In this document: piece by piece, positions 23,641 through 36,055 of the stretch | Layout: each line of letters opens with the position of its first letter | How positions within the stretch are numbered: the first letter of the stretch is position 1 | Made by a program: the position numbers and the translations under genes | Notes under the pieces: generated by a model | Told to the model about the DNA's origin: nothing | Seen by the model: only the letters and a program-made list of their open reading frames with translations | Database searches by the model: none | NCBI GenBank assembly: GCA_038363925.1 | Contig: JAQQWL010000011.1 | Coordinates: 496,001 to 560,000, forward strand | Source: Apiospora phragmitis | Lineage: Eukaryota > Ascomycota > Sordariomycetes > Amphisphaeriales > Apiosporaceae | Direction of reading: 5' to 3' | Length of the DNA: 64,000 nucleotides

Positions 23641-26600
23641 ATAATTTAACGTTAAATTTTTATTATTTTTATTTCGAAAATTAAAAGTATTATAGGAAAC
23701 GGCTTGCCCGCCTTCGGAAATGGCGGTCCTCGCCTGCCATTTTCGGTACCTTCCACGTCGGGAAATTCTCGGCTGTGGGACCTCTTGCTGCTTTTTGCGC
23801 ACCCATAAATAGGCCCCATCCGCCATGTACCTTTCAAGTCGGCCATCGTACCTATGGTTCCCTTTGTTCATTTTCAAAATCTAAAAATACACTGCGCACC
23901 CATTGCGGTCACGTGCTTTTCAAGACCTCCGCCAACATCGTCGGCCAGCCCATCAGTGTGCTTCAGTCACATTTGCAGTGTGCGAGCAGCCCATCGCTAA
24001 TTTCTAACTATTTCAAACCCATGGGATTGTTAGAGCGACTGCGCTCTTGCACACTGCTCATTTATCGGTCGCTCCTCTTGGTACGTCAACCGACCGCATT
24101 GTTTGCGTATCATGAAGTCTTACCGTGACCAGCTATTGCACTGAGAGGCTGGCCGAACCCCTGGAACACACCGATTCTAGCAGTTTGGTGCCCCAAGTCA
24201 TGCTTGCCATGATCTGGCCGTGACTCCTGCGCCACCTCATTACGGCTGTTGACGACCAACGCGGAGTGTACCACCTGACCTACCACTTCCTTGCAACGCC
24301 GGAAGCCAGGATTGTTATCAGGCAATTGTCCACGTCATGGTTGAGATTGGACATAGCCGGGCGACGCCTAAGAGGTGCATTGGCTCCCCTGAAACGGCAG
24401 CATGCATGGTGTGGCGATGAGGGAGTGGAGTGGAAGGCAGCCATCGTCTAGCCGGGGAGCATATCCGTGTGGACGATTTCTGATCCTGTTCTCAATATCA
24501 GTATGGATTTCATACGTATAGAGCTATACGACATATCGGCCGACGATCACGACGGCGTTAATGCCGACAGAGCTGCCTCTTTGGGAGACTTTGCGTCGAT
24601 CCTGGATCCTGACCTACGGAAAAGGTTGCGCCGTGAATCAAGGGTTTGCATATACGAAGTGGCATGCGTCTGGTTATGCCTTCATGCGGCAGGGTTCTGC
24701 TATGGTGTAACTTGGGCCGCCTGAGGACCCAGGATGGCCTATTGAGGGAAGCCGGCTTTACCGAGGGCAGCTGGACTGGTAGACTCTACTGGATACAGGT
24801 TGGCATCCCTTCGCGTAATTCTCCTCGGCCTTGGAGAGGCGGTGTCACATCAAGCGGGAATCACGCCAGCCATCCTTGAGACAGTGGTCAATTGGTCAGG
24901 GAAGGCGTTGACCCAGGCCAATGTTGGTATGCGTCTCGTATACCCCCTCTATCCCATTAGGGGTAATGGTAATCTGGCGAGAAAAAGAGCGTTCTGCTCC
25001 AACGCCTGTCATTTGGACACGGCTACCCGCTACTCCAACCTCGACCCTGCAACTCTTACCATGACAGGCAGGCGGGATCGACTCTTCCTTGGGAAATTTC
25101 CGCATTGGGAAATTTCCTAGGCTTGAACTATGGGATTTGGCCGGACGTGACGAACACAGCAAACGATCAGTGGGAAAGGTGTGGATGTTTAACACCAAGC
25201 CCAGCCACTGGTATCGGCCTCCCCGATGATCTCCTAGAAATGGGAGGGTTGCATGGTGCATTGTTTGTTGGCGATGACGAACTCTTCAGTCCGAACTTGC
25301 CTCTCCGGGAAATTCTCGCCTCGGCCTTGATGTTACGCACTTCTGCCTGCAACGAGCTAGTGCATCAGGGCCATGTATGCACGGGGTAGAGTGCGTCAGG
25401 CCATGTGTACGTGAGCCAAAGGCCTGACCGCCGTGGATAGAGTGCCTTGGGCTGGACCTACTGTGCCACTCGTGAGCAAGCTTCCCTATGATCCCGGTAG
25501 ATGGGGTTCGCCTTGATACGGACACCTCGTCTTACGCCTATCACACTCGTGCCGAGGCAATTGTCATTGACATGGCAGGTAGCCCCTTTTCGACTTGACG
25601 CAGGGCACTGGCCACCCAGCTGCAGGAGCCCTGACGGGGCTTCCGATTCGTCCTGGCATCCTTCTCCAACCCCTTCCACCTTGTCAGGGGCAGTGCTGAG
25701 CAGGTGAGCGGATCAGTGCTTGTGCCTCGCGCTTGCCACTCTGACATGGTTATCTGCTACAGCACATCCTAGATACCTGCTTCAACGGGCAGGTGAGATC
25801 CGATCTTGGCCCTGGAAATTTCCTCATTGGGAAAGTATTCGAGTCTAAACAGGCTCACCAACTGGGCGCAGTGTGTCGAAAGCTAGGCATATAGCCATGT
25901 ATCCACGCCTCGGCCGCTTGTCGGTATCACCGATGACCCCTGGATGCGATATGGTTTTGGGACTTGCTGCTCGCCAGCTACGGTGATCCCTTTGGTCCAA
26001 ATTTGCCTCTTTAGGAAATTTCACCTCGGTCTTGCTAATATCCGCCCCTGCCTACGATGAGCTGGACTACAGCCCACGGTTGCTATTTGCCGGCGGTAGA
26101 GCATCAGGCCATTCATGCATGTGCCAAGTAACCAGGCCTCAGCGTTGAGATAGCTGAGGCAGGCTGGTTGAAGGGCTGACCCCTTTCCGCACCGCTAGAG
26201 GCGAACATGTTGGCTTGGCGAGTCCTGGCGCTGCTTCCGATTTGCTCTAGCTAGCACCCCCTAATGGGGGCGGGAATTAGCGTCAATCGCGTTCGACTCG
26301 ATTCCCAGTATTATACGAGATTTGGCGATCGTATTGCCCAAGTGGTACAGGCTCGTAGCCAGCCATCAGCGAGATAATGTTGGGGTGGAGCATTTCGGTG
26401 CAAATGATAGTTCCTCGGCTGCCAACATTGCGACATATTTGGTTTCCAGATATGGCATAGGTAGGATCTGGGCGCTGCGGGCTGGACAAATATCGTGGCG
26501 GTGACAAGTACGGGCGTTTTCACACAAGGGGCGTGTACTCAAGATTAGGCTTGAGTTACAGGTGCTACTTGAGCCGGAGTGGTCGAGTTATGAATCTAAC

Positions 26601-26682
26601 ACCTACATAAAGCCCGCGGTTCGCTGCCGATACGATGTCAATACTATCATTGCCATTTCCTTCTTCAGCTATCACTTTCAAA
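23641..26682. other. Gene-poor region with degenerate direct repeats
   Basis: No supported gene. About 25090-25450 and 25800-26160 resemble each other in order: a GGGAAATTTCC-type block, a GATGANNNCCT block, AACTTGCCTCTCCGGGAAATTCTCGCCTCGG-like text (25300s against 26000s), then CAACGAGCTAGTGCATCAGGCCATG-like text. Identity is low, so this is an old duplication of unknown content. Confidence 0.4.
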
Positions 26683-28651
26683 ATGCCTCCAGCAAAGTTT
26701 CGACAAACGGACAGCATCGATTCCATCAGGGAGCGCTACGAGGACAAAGAAAAAAAGACGGGTACAAAGGGCACGTGAACGCCAACGACGCAAACATCAT
26801 CCACTCCCGTCCCAAATGGTAGCAAGGCCTCCATTCGTGCAAGATACTGGAACTTCGGTACCAACACAGTCTGACTTCAACTTCCCAAGTATGTTTCATC
26901 GTTCCCTACGAGATCAAGAGCTAATTACACATAGGTGACTCTCCAGAGTCATGGAATAGCGTCAGCATAGATGGTTCATGTGCTGGCTTTGGAGTCCTTC
27001 TCAAAGAAATTGCGCAGCAAAGCCAAGGATGTGAGCCTATGACCTACAGCATGGAGACGCCGGTCTCGGAATTTGAGATTCGCGACAGCACAGATCCAAC
27101 GGGTCAGCAGTTCTACCCCCAACTTGAGACCAAGGGCACGGACTCTGGCCCTTTCCACACCAGCCGGGCCAGTTTGGAACCTCTATCCACACATATTTCC
27201 CCCAGAGAGGTGACATCTCCAGAGTCTCAGCCGCCGGTTTCCAACTTGGCGACAGCTTCTATGGTACGGTTAAGTCCAATAAATGAGGATGGTACAAGCT
27301 GCAGCAACACGGGTAAGTACGAGAGATGCGAATAAGGAGCCCCTTACTAATGTTGAGAGCGTGAAGCAGATGTCGAAGACGATCAGAGTGTCGGGAATTA
27401 CACCGATAGCGACAGAGAAATACCAGTTCCGAGCCCAGAAAACACCGCCGACGATAGCGCAGACAGTAATGTGGCGTCTATTCTTCCCACACCCGATAGC
27501 ACGGCCTCTGCAGTCCTTACTGCTGTTGTCGAGGAGCCAGTCGCTGCCATCCTCAGCGCAGATACCAACCAGACAGGCAAGATTGATCGCTCATCCCCGG
27601 CTTCAGGCCAGGACACACAGGCGCTTGCCAGTCACACGACGGCTGGTAGGGGGAAAGCGTTGTCGTAAAGGAGTTGAGGGTGCCAACTGGACTGATGGAC
27701 CTCCGCCTGCGAAACGGAGCAGGCAAGAAGTCACTACAACAAGGACTTTACGTCCGTTACCATCTCGTGCCCTATCAGTACCGCGCAATAGCCGATCACC
27801 GGGTCCCCCCAAACACAACCCATTCGGGCGTCCAAACTTCGTCGGGTGGCACCAAGTAGCCACGAGCCCTTCATATCTCATTCGGATGGCCGGTCGCATA
27901 GAGGGAATCGCCCAGGAAGAGCCCGGTTCAACTCAACCCCCCTCAACACCCTGCCAGTTCACAATCTCGGTCTTCGATCCCGCTGGAGAGAGCGGTCATT
28001 CCAGACTCTACCCTCAGCGGACGGAATGCCCAAGATGCTGAAAACCCGGGTGCAGGCTCCAATCACCAGCCTTTATTACGGACGCCTAGCCGCTCGGTAA
28101 GAGAAATCAGCACCGACATGCCATATTTGCGGCTTTGCTCCAGAACGCCTCCTTCAGCTAACGGACAGTGTGGAAATGTTGCTCGCAAGTCGTACCGGCT
28201 TATCGGACGGCGAAACAAGCAGGGTCATGCTCCAGCTACTTATCGGCTCTGTTTCGAGATTTCGTCGATCTCTCCCATCAAGGCAGCCCCACTGCACAGA
28301 ATAGTGGCTCCCTCGAGTTGGAACATGACTACACGGTGGATGCCACTGTCCAGCCACGGGGGCGCTACGGAAGTCTCATCAGATGATGAAGGTGCTAGCA
28401 GCACGGATGATAGCGACAGTCAGAGTGATGGTGCCGAGTCGGACGCTACGAGCCGCGCCCTTCTGAATGAAGAGAAACAAACCAAACGCCGCCGCTGGAA
28501 AAATCTGGAAGAGTGTCGGCTACGTGCGTGGGTAAAGGAGGGCCAAGACTGGCGTTGGATTGCCAATAAGCTACACCGAAGTGAGGCGGCGGTGACACAA
28601 CATTGGACCATCATGACGCAAAAGGATTGCAGAGACAAGAAAAAGACTTAG
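26683..28651 (+). pseudogene. SANT/Myb-domain protein gene with multiple frame breaks
   Basis: A protein of the fungal SANT/Myb-like DNA-binding type can be followed across three frames. It starts at ATG 26683 (MPPAKFRQTDSIDSIRER) and runs through a basic stretch (QRARERQRRK), introns at 26889-26934, 27313-27369 and probably 28097-28157, acidic linkers, and a block LTDSVEMLLASRTGLSDGE. It ends in the SANT domain (RRRWKNLEECRLRAWV, then WIANKLHRSEAAVTQHW). The frame must change near 26750 (A7), 27649 (G5), between about 27780 and 27870, at 27937 (C6), 28287 (C4) and 28358 (G5). Most of these sites are homopolymers, so either the consensus has length errors or the gene is dead. Probable nuclear, DNA-binding role; target unknown. 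Confidence 0.6.
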
Positions 28652-28877
28652 GTGATCGGTTTCTTTATTCATGCACCTAGTCTATTTTAAAGAGAAAAAA
28701 AGAAAAACATTTTCTTGTATTCTTACTATGCAACTCGAAGGAGTTATACAAGCAATAGCCCAAACATTGCACTGATCACCAATATCCACACCCTGCCTGC
28801 ATTAGTCTATACCATCCTAACCACTTACTGATCAACGTCTGAAACGTAGGATTTGATAAATCACTTCTTTTCTAGGC

Positions 28878-31321
28878 TTAATCCCATTCTTCAGGTATCG
28901 GTACAGCCTTCTTCTTCTTCTTGTCTTTTTTGCTTTTCTTGCTGGTGGTTGGCCAGCTATCATTAACGGGAATTTCGACCTCAGGGACTGCCTTAAACGA
29001 TTCAGATCCGGCTGCACTTTTCGTTTCAATTGCGTCGAAGTGTTCTCTTTCCTTTTCTTCGTCTTCCGCAGAGTTTTCGAACACTAGGCGCAGCAGGGTT
29101 AGTAACAAGGCTATGGTGTGTCGCTCAATACAGGAACTGTGCCATACCACTGAGTCCGTTAACGGCAAACTGTTTGCAAGTCTCGGCTCCTCTGCTCAGC
29201 ACCTCGAGCTGCCTCACGAGCTGATACCTCTGGGCTTGGATCTTCCCCTTTTCACCCGCAATGTGAGCCACCAGGTCGGGTGCCATTTTGTGTACCTCGA
29301 CAGGGGACAGAATGGAGGGCAGGGCTGACATGAGGACTACTTCGATAGCCTCGACGGCGACATCGTCCAGGAACCGCTTCATGGCGACCTGAGCGAAATA
29401 GCGAGTAATTGTCAGCTTCTCAGTGGACCGCCACATACTATGAGATATCTCCGTACCTTGTAGTAGGCCATCAGGTGGTCCAACGCTTCCGATGCTGCAA
29501 AGCGATGCATATCTGGCTCGGTAATATCATCAACTAGCGCTTTCGCCAAATTACTGATATCTACATTGGAATTGTAGTAGGTGTCCAGCGGGACGCTCTT
29601 GAAGTATCGGTGCAATGCTCTGGTGACCCTGGCTTGTTCCCGCTCTTTCCGAACATTTTGGATGGTGTCGGTGAAGTAATGGTTGTACGTGATGGGATGG
29701 ATCGTCTGATGGGGCTTTAAGATGTCCTTGGTTTTCGAGTTGAGTTCGGCCAGTATTTTCTCCATGGCGGGTTGCACGATTTTCCGCATAATGGCCGTGG
29801 AAGTTGCCGCGTCCGCCAGGTGGGTCACGGCGTGTTGGAGGAAACTCTGGCACGCCATCCACGTGGCATGGATGTGGCGGCGGGCCAGCTCCTCCCAGGG
29901 ACCGGCCTGGTCTCGGAAGAGGTCGGCCACAAGCAACGGGTGGAATAGGCCGGGCAACTCCCTGCCCGGGACCTGCGCAACTTGGTTTCGATGTGATCGA
30001 TGAACTCGTCCCTGGATACGGGAATGCAAGGCTTCGGTACCGCTGTCCCTTTCGACCCCGTTTCTTCCGATTGGGTTAGGTGGCGACGATGGCCCTTGGT
30101 TGACAAATCTTTCGCGAATTGTTCGTTGAGATTCTGAACCACGGCCCGAATGCGGCGGGTATAGCCGGTAGAGGACTCTGCGTCATCGAAGAACAGATCA
30201 TTCCAGTTGCCATCGACGGCACTCTGGACGAGCCGCTGATATGCCTCGCTGATACCCATCAGGTAGGCTTGCTGCTCGTGTAGGGTAGTCTGGGCCGGCC
30301 GAGCTCGTCGAGTCTTTGCTGGCAAGCGTTACGCTTGGCCTCGATCTCACCGATCAAGCTGGGCAGCTCTTCGGTGATGTGATTCAAAAGAACCTTGCTC
30401 AAGCGGCTGCGCAGCTGGTCGATGCCCAAGACCGAGTCGGGCAGCTCCGTCCAGCTTCCCCGGCTAAAGAACTCGGCTTCTTGAATATCTCGCTGAGCTA
30501 GAGACCCACGGTCCGCTTCCGAGTCCAGGTTCTTCAGCACGTGCCAGCCGAGACGGAACTCGACCTCCTGGTTTCGCGCAAGGGACACGTAGAGTGACTC
30601 GCTCTCAGATCCGGGTACAGAGTGTCGGGCTTGGTGATGACACCCAGAGTGCGGATTCCCGTCGAATCGGCCGAGCGTGCCAGTTTGAGCACGACCTGGT
30701 TGACAAAGTCATTCTTGGCCGAGACGACGGCCAGGATAATGCTGCGGGACTGCCTCATATAGGTATCGACGACCTCCTGGATCGATTCGACGTCCGACGC
30801 CTTCTGATTCTTGGTCTGCGAATGGATAAGCCCAGGCAAGTCCACGATGGTGAGATGGGGCGGTCCGGTCCAGAGATTTCGATTCGGAGGAGATCTTTGG
30901 CAAAGGCTTTCCCATGGGTACTGATACCCATGGCGGATTTGGCATTATCGATCAGACTGGCCAGACCGTCAAAGTTCTCCAGCTCTTCGTGGAACGCGGC
31001 CAGGGTCGCCTTCTCAGAGTCGCTCCTCGTGTGGTGAGGTACGATCGAGACGCTGACGCTGGTCTGGGGAGTCCTGCGCAAGACCAACTCCGTCGGGAAG
31101 CGTGTGCAGAGGTTGCTCTTGACTGGGAAGGACACGCCAGATATCGCCTCCAGCACGGAGCTTTTCCCCGATGACTGATCTCCACACACGATGATCTGGG
31201 GGAGGGAGACGAGGTGATTGATACCTTGAGAGCGAAGGCTGTCGATAGAGTCCATCAGATCAAGACGTTCTTTGGAGCAAAGGCCATCCAACGCTCCCGA
31301 ACGGAAGGTGGTGAGGACCAT
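28878..31321 (-). CDS. Dynamin-like GTPase (Mx-like, no PH domain), frame-broken
   Basis: Large GTPase of the dynamin superfamily, acting in membrane remodelling; fungal members of this short type lack a PH domain. It starts at ATG 31321. The P-loop is GDQSSGKSS (residues 47-55), switch 2 is VDLPGL and the G4 motif is TKPD. A stalk and GTPase effector domain follow ([17 protein letters not shown]), then a Lys-rich tail ending IPEEWD. Introns: 29389-29456 (branch GCTGAC) and 29084-29147 (branch CTAAC). Four one-base losses are needed to keep the frame, at about 30857-30860 (just before DLPG), 30613-30615, 30291-30294 and 29965-29970, mostly in short G/C runs. Otherwise conservation is good along about 770 residues, so consensus indels are a serious alternative to a pseudogene. 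Confidence 0.8.
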
Positions 31322-31744
31322 GTTGAATCACGTGGTTTTCGCCGAGACTGAAGTCGGCTATGATTGGAAGAGTTGAATGAGAGCAGGGCTCAAGAGGAAG
31401 TTGATAAAGCAAAGGGGATGGTTGTGAAGGGAGCTCATGGCTAATGTATATCCCAAGGGTGACCTGACAAGGTTGAGTACCTATCCAACCCGCATATTTC
31501 GACGAAGCTGTTCACTTGGGAAACCCCCGATTTGTTTGGCCTCCAGCGTCGAACCCCGCTGATTAGAGGCCGAAATGAATGTCAGCCATTGGCCTGATGG
31601 CCAGCCGCCTCAACATTATGCAGGTTACCAATATCCTAAAAGATTTCTTCCAATCATTCGTCGTTTGACAGGTAGTAACTGATAGCCGATTTGCTTTTCC
31701 CTTCCCCAACAAACGCAATTGAGGGCTGTTCCATCATTTAAGAC
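31322..31744. other. Upstream region of the dynamin-like gene
   Basis: No coding signal seen; presumed promoter on the minus strand. Confidence 0.3.
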
Positions 31745-31960
31745 CGCCGGTCCATATCAGGTTCTTTCGAAAGCTAGTGATAAAGTGCTATTTCCATGGT
31801 AGGAGTTATCTTGCGTCGGAGCCGCGGCGGTTTGTAAGCGCCGTCGTCGTTCGGTATCGTGCGTGCGTCGTCTTCGGCGCACATTCCACCACCTGTTATT
31901 AGCAATACGGACGATTTCCTATCTCGGAATCACTCGCATCTTTCATTCGTTTAATCTTGT
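31745..31960 (-). mobile_element. Mariner-like transposase N-terminal relic
   Basis: Aligns by eye to 39555-39780, the region encoding the N-terminal part of the intact DD34E transposase. Shared blocks are CCGGTCCAT-TCAGG-TCTTTCG, TTTCCATGGTAGGAGT, and CGGTATCGTGCGTGCGTC. The relic is diverged and frame-broken, an older copy of the same family. Confidence 0.7.
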
Positions 31961-32424
31961 GTATTCTCCTTTCAGACTATAATCACTAACCGCAAGGTGC
32001 AAAATCCCGATAATACGATCGACTATCCCGTACAGGTTTTTTGCTACTGTAGCGTAAACGAGGTGCGCCTAGCAGTTGCTCTCTGCCAAAACTGTAGTTT
32101 TCGCACCTCTCCAGATAGACTGAACAAGAAGTAGTTAAGCCATGCTCACTCCGGCATGTTTAACGACTGCTATCTTTTAGCATCGCCTTCGAATCCTTAC
32201 TAAATACTTCATTGAAACCATTATAAAGTTCTACTTGGCTCGGTACGATCCGTCGAGGTTGATCCAGCCCACTGCAACGGTGTATAGCGTCTATAATTTA
32301 GGGCTCTTCATTTCTAAGCCAGCCGGCTGCCGACACCTTGTCGGATTTAAAGCAGAGGTGCCTAGCAGAGTTGCCAAGCAGCGCTATGGCCACTTGACTA
32401 TTGGGCCACAGTGGCTGCCACAAC
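31961..32424. other. Intergenic, no feature seen
   Basis: Short frames only. No recognised domain. Confidence 0.3.
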
Positions 32425-32600
32425 CGTCGCAAGACCTAACATAACCGGTTATAAGACACCTAAACCGTCGCAAGACACCTAAACCGTCGCAAGACACCTA
32501 ACCCGTCGCAAGACACCTAACCCGTTGTAGGATAATCAACTCGGTTGTAAAACAATTAACCCGTCATAAAACAATGAAACCGTTATAGGGTTATTGTTAG
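32425..32600 (-). repeat. Minisatellite, left array
   Basis: About 8 units of a 17-19 bp motif, CCGTCGCAAGACACCTAAA or similar, degenerating to the right. It is the reverse complement of the larger array at 33470-34025. Confidence 0.85.
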
Positions 32601-32729
32601 CAGGTGTACAGAATGCGGTTGTGGCAGGCGCTGGCACCTCGCTGAGTGTTGGCACCTAGCGCGAAAGTAAGGCGTCGGACATGGTGCAGGCCGATAGGTG
32701 GGGGTGTCCGCAGGGGAGCATATTAGTAC

Positions 32730-33270
32730 GCAGATTGGCCCATGACCGTCGTAGGAAGATCATCAGCGATAAGTTCAATACAGAGACTGGTTGGAAACCG
32801 TTCTATCCAAAGACCTATTACAGAACGCGTGCGGTTTCTAACAGTTATTAATCCGTGATTATAAGAAGCCTATCTATGAGGCGAGCACTCCAGCCGCCCT
32901 GCTTGGCGCCTTAGAAGGATGTATTAATGGACACCTTTATGCACGACCTCGAATCTTTCTTCTGGGTCCTATTTTAGGGGCCAACGCGCGCGAGAGTTAT
33001 TGTAGCTTTTGACACCTGTGAACACTCTCGATATGGAGGAATTGGCGAAGGTGAATCTGGGCACGGTGTCTGACGAGGACATCTTCTGGACTATAGAAGA
33101 CTTTTTCACCGAATACTACAAGCCGATGATCCCCTGGGTCGGCCGGTTACAGAAGGTGGTATTTTCCAGCAGGTGGAAGATGGAATAAAAACAAAACGAG
33201 GGGCTGTATGAGTCGATGAAGTCCTTCGGCAGGCTCGAAAGGATACTGAAGTAGCAACAGATGGCTAATA
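32730..33270 (+). pseudogene. FunK1 (fungal-type protein kinase) remnant
   Basis: Translation recovers two blocks of the fungal FunK1 kinase family. One is DYKKPIYEASTPAALLGALE followed by GCINGH, which normally precedes the catalytic core. The other is a C-terminal block HDLESFFWVLF, then GTVSDEDIFW, FTEYYKPMIPWVGRLQKVVF and EGLYESMKSF. The catalytic HRD and DFG segments between them are gone, and stops are present. It sits exactly between the two inverted minisatellite arrays. Confidence 0.75.
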
Positions 33271-33469
33271 TTAGTGTATGTCAAACGTGGTTAGTATATA
33301 TTATATATATAGTAGCAAGCGCTTCGAACTATAGCACTATATCTCCTTTAAATAATAGGATAATCTAGAGTTGTCTTTATAATTTATCCCTAGCATATTT
33401 ATCACTTGAAATTCGGCAGTTTAATTACACTAGGATAGCAGTGATTCAAAGGTACTAAAGTTTAATAGT

Positions 33470-34025
33470 CCTACGACGGTTTCGTTGTCTTACGACGGGT
33501 TGATTGTCTTGCGACGAGTTGATTGTCCCACGACGGGGGTTGTGGCTATAGGCCACCAACTGTCAGTGGCGACCTATTTCCCCAGTGCGGATTAGCTAGC
33601 AAGCCAGAACGGCTGTAGATAGAGCATGACGACAACATCATTACATCTCCAGCCTTTAGTCCCAACAATAGGTTCGTTGTCTTGCGACGGTTTAGGTATC
33701 TTGCGACGGTTCAGGTATCTTGCGACGGGTTAGGTATCTTGCGACGGTTTCGGTATCTTGCGACAGTTTAGGTGTCTTACGACAGGTGCGGTCTTGCGAC
33801 GGTTTAGCGGTCTTGCGACGGTTTTGCGGTCTTGCGACGGGTTAGGTGTCTTGCGACGGGTTAGGTGTCTTGCGACGGGTTAGGTGTCTTGCGACGGGTT
33901 AGGTGTCTTGCGACGGGTTAGGTGTCTTGCGACGGGTTAGGTGTCTTGCGACGGGTGCAGTCTTGCGACGGTTTAGGTGTCTTGCGACGGGTTAGCGGTC
34001 TTGCGACGGTTGATTGTCTTGATGG
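33470..34025 (+). repeat. Minisatellite, right array
   Basis: 33472-33545 holds four loose units; 33670-34025 holds about 18 units of 17-19 bp, consensus CTTGCGACGGGTTAGGTGT. Six consecutive units near 33840-33955 are identical, so part of the array is recently expanded or homogenised. It is inverted relative to the array at 32425-32600. Confidence 0.9.
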
Positions 34026-34694
34026 ATATTACTGTACTGTAAGATTTGGACAGGTGGCCATGAGGACAAGTCCACTACCAGCCGGGGAAGTGCGGGTCGC
34101 CTTAGGCTATCAAGGCCGTCGACGGGGTTGGCAATAAGTCCTGGGGCTAAGCGTACCAGAATGGTACATGCTAACCACGTTGTTTTGGAAATTACCAATG
34201 CCAGCCCGCGATGTGATCAACCGAACTGCTCATAGTATGGGAATACGTGGTGCGAAGTACGCAATGAATTACAGGTTCGGTTTCTGCGTGCAAGGACCAC
34301 GCTGGGGAAGCTGGTAACCAATCGCCACCATAGGTGCCGTCATCATATTATATTGTACGGTATAAGAGTACAGGACAGCCTACAATTCAGCGTAACTGTA
34401 CACACAACTGCCGCGAACCGAGGGCGCAGCCGGGAACGAACGTTCCCGGAATGTCGTGATTGTACATATTGTACTTTTTAACCTTTTAGCTCCATAGTGG
34501 GGGCCGCTGTCGGTGTCTTGAAACGAGAAGAGAAACCGTCCACGTGCTGCCGCAGTAGACATGCCGTAGAGCGTAGAGAGTAAAGTTGTGGCGTATGTAC
34601 ACATTCTTCCTACATATATATATATCTTGTTTTTGCACCCGGATAACCATTTATATACTACTTCTTGTCCTGCTAAACATTACTTATTATCGCC
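34026..34694. other. Intergenic, no supported gene
   Basis: No coding signal. A short run of TA repeats lies at about 34613-34625. Confidence 0.35.
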
Positions 34695-35508
34695 ATGGAT
34701 GATATTGATAAGGCGCTGCTCATGGCTATCCTGGAGACTTTTACCCCGGGGCTCTGTTTGAGTAATTGGTCCACCATTGCTAAAAATGCCGGTCTGAATG
34801 TCAGGAATGCCAAATAGGTTTCTCACCATTCTCTCAATCCCTTCTCTACTCGGACGTTCCTCCAGCCCTACGGGAATCTCATTATTCTGAATTTCTTACC
34901 ACCCATCAATCAGCCTAACGTCCACATCCTTACCCTCCTGCTTGGTATTCGGATACCAACCTCGAAACGGAGGCTGCTCTCGGTTAAGCTGGGTTTTCAT
35001 CCTATGACAGCTCTGCGTGTGACCCATTGCCTTTCCCTGTCGCGATACGCAACGTTTTCCTCCTGGTCACCCTTTATTGGTTTCGTATATGTAACCTTAA
35101 TAGCTTCTCACATCCGCTGCATGTAGGAAACGCTTTGGGTTGCTGAAAAAGGAGTTTGTAGCTAGGAAGGCTGCCAGAGGCGACGGTCTGGCTACTGCCG
35201 CCGCTTCTTCAGCTGGAGCCACACACCCTAAGCAGGGTGTTCCCTGCTGACTCTGACAAAAAGCTGGCCAGCAACAACGAGGATACCGGCGACATCGTCC
35301 AGGCAGTTGCTCCTGCTAGGAAGCGGTCCCGTAGGTTTAGAGTCCCACTCCAGCGCCCGTGCCACTCCTGTCTACCAAGATGCTGAGGATGGTAACGACG
35401 ACGCTGAAGATGAGGCCCGGGTTCAGGCTGAGGTTAATGCCCAAATATTTATTGAGATGGAAGCATGGATCAAGGCCAAGGCTGAGGTCGCCGCTATTAA
35501 TAGCTAGA
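34695..35508 (+). pseudogene. Small nuclear/SANT-like protein gene, broken
   Basis: Begins at ATG 34695: MDDIDKALLMAILETFTPGL, then NWSTIAKNAGLNVRNAK, which resembles the short N-terminal helical module common in ascomycete nuclear proteins. A stop follows at once. The continuation (KRFGLLKKEFVARKAARGDG) is found after 35127 behind a GTAG acceptor, and an acidic tail (DAEDGNDDAEDEARVQAE) ends at 35507 in another frame. The intervening 34810-35127 could be an intron, but its donor is poor and a TAG precedes it. At least one further frame change is required. Confidence 0.5.
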
Positions 35509-36055
35509 TTCGTTTTATGGTCTGTTTGATGGATAATATATTTCCCGAACAATTAGATTCTCCTATCGTGTTTTTCTGCGTTAGGACTTTTCCTAAGCCA
35601 CTGATGAAGCTATTACGTCTTAGGCTGTAGCTGTCCAGCACAAGTGCCACGGACAGCTGGGCATATCACACGCTGGATATCTTTTGGGCGTAGATTAATC
35701 ATATCTGGATTGCGCTTATAGCGCTCTTCTTATCTCGTTATTTTGAACATTTTGGATAGTTAGTTTTTCCCTTCATCTCTCTATTCTGTTTCGTAGGGTG
35801 TCGATGACGATGAGACCGCCACTGTACGCTGCAAGGCCTTGGAGATAGTCCCCCAATCCAGGTCTGCGGCTATTCGGTGTTCTCTGAGCAGGCTTTCTGC
35901 AACCGGTGTAAGAATCTGGCAGTGAGATACCATCCGCTGGTCTCTGTGAATGTCTTGGAGGAGCTGGATCAGTACAGAGTGCTTCTCGGTGGATTTCTTG
36001 TTTCTGGGTTACCGGTTAGCCAGCTAACTCCTCAGCTCCGCTCGGGGCATCATTG
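35509..36055. other. Intergenic, possibly a gene remnant
   Basis: A plus-strand stretch near 35880-36000 reads CNRCKNLAVRYHPLVSVNVL, protein-like but too short to classify. Nothing else seen. Confidence 0.25.

Noticed and set aside
27846..28100. Separate small gene in the Myb locus
   Set aside because: It begins at GTG and is best read as one of several frame pieces of the same SANT/Myb gene.
33840..33955. Telomere-like GGGTTAGG within each minisatellite unit
   Set aside because: The motif occurs once per 19-bp unit separated by unrelated sequence, so it is not a TTAGGG tract; similarity is probably coincidental.
33670..34025. CRISPR-like array
   Set aside because: Units are 17-19 bp head-to-tail without spacers, in a eukaryotic genome; it is a minisatellite.
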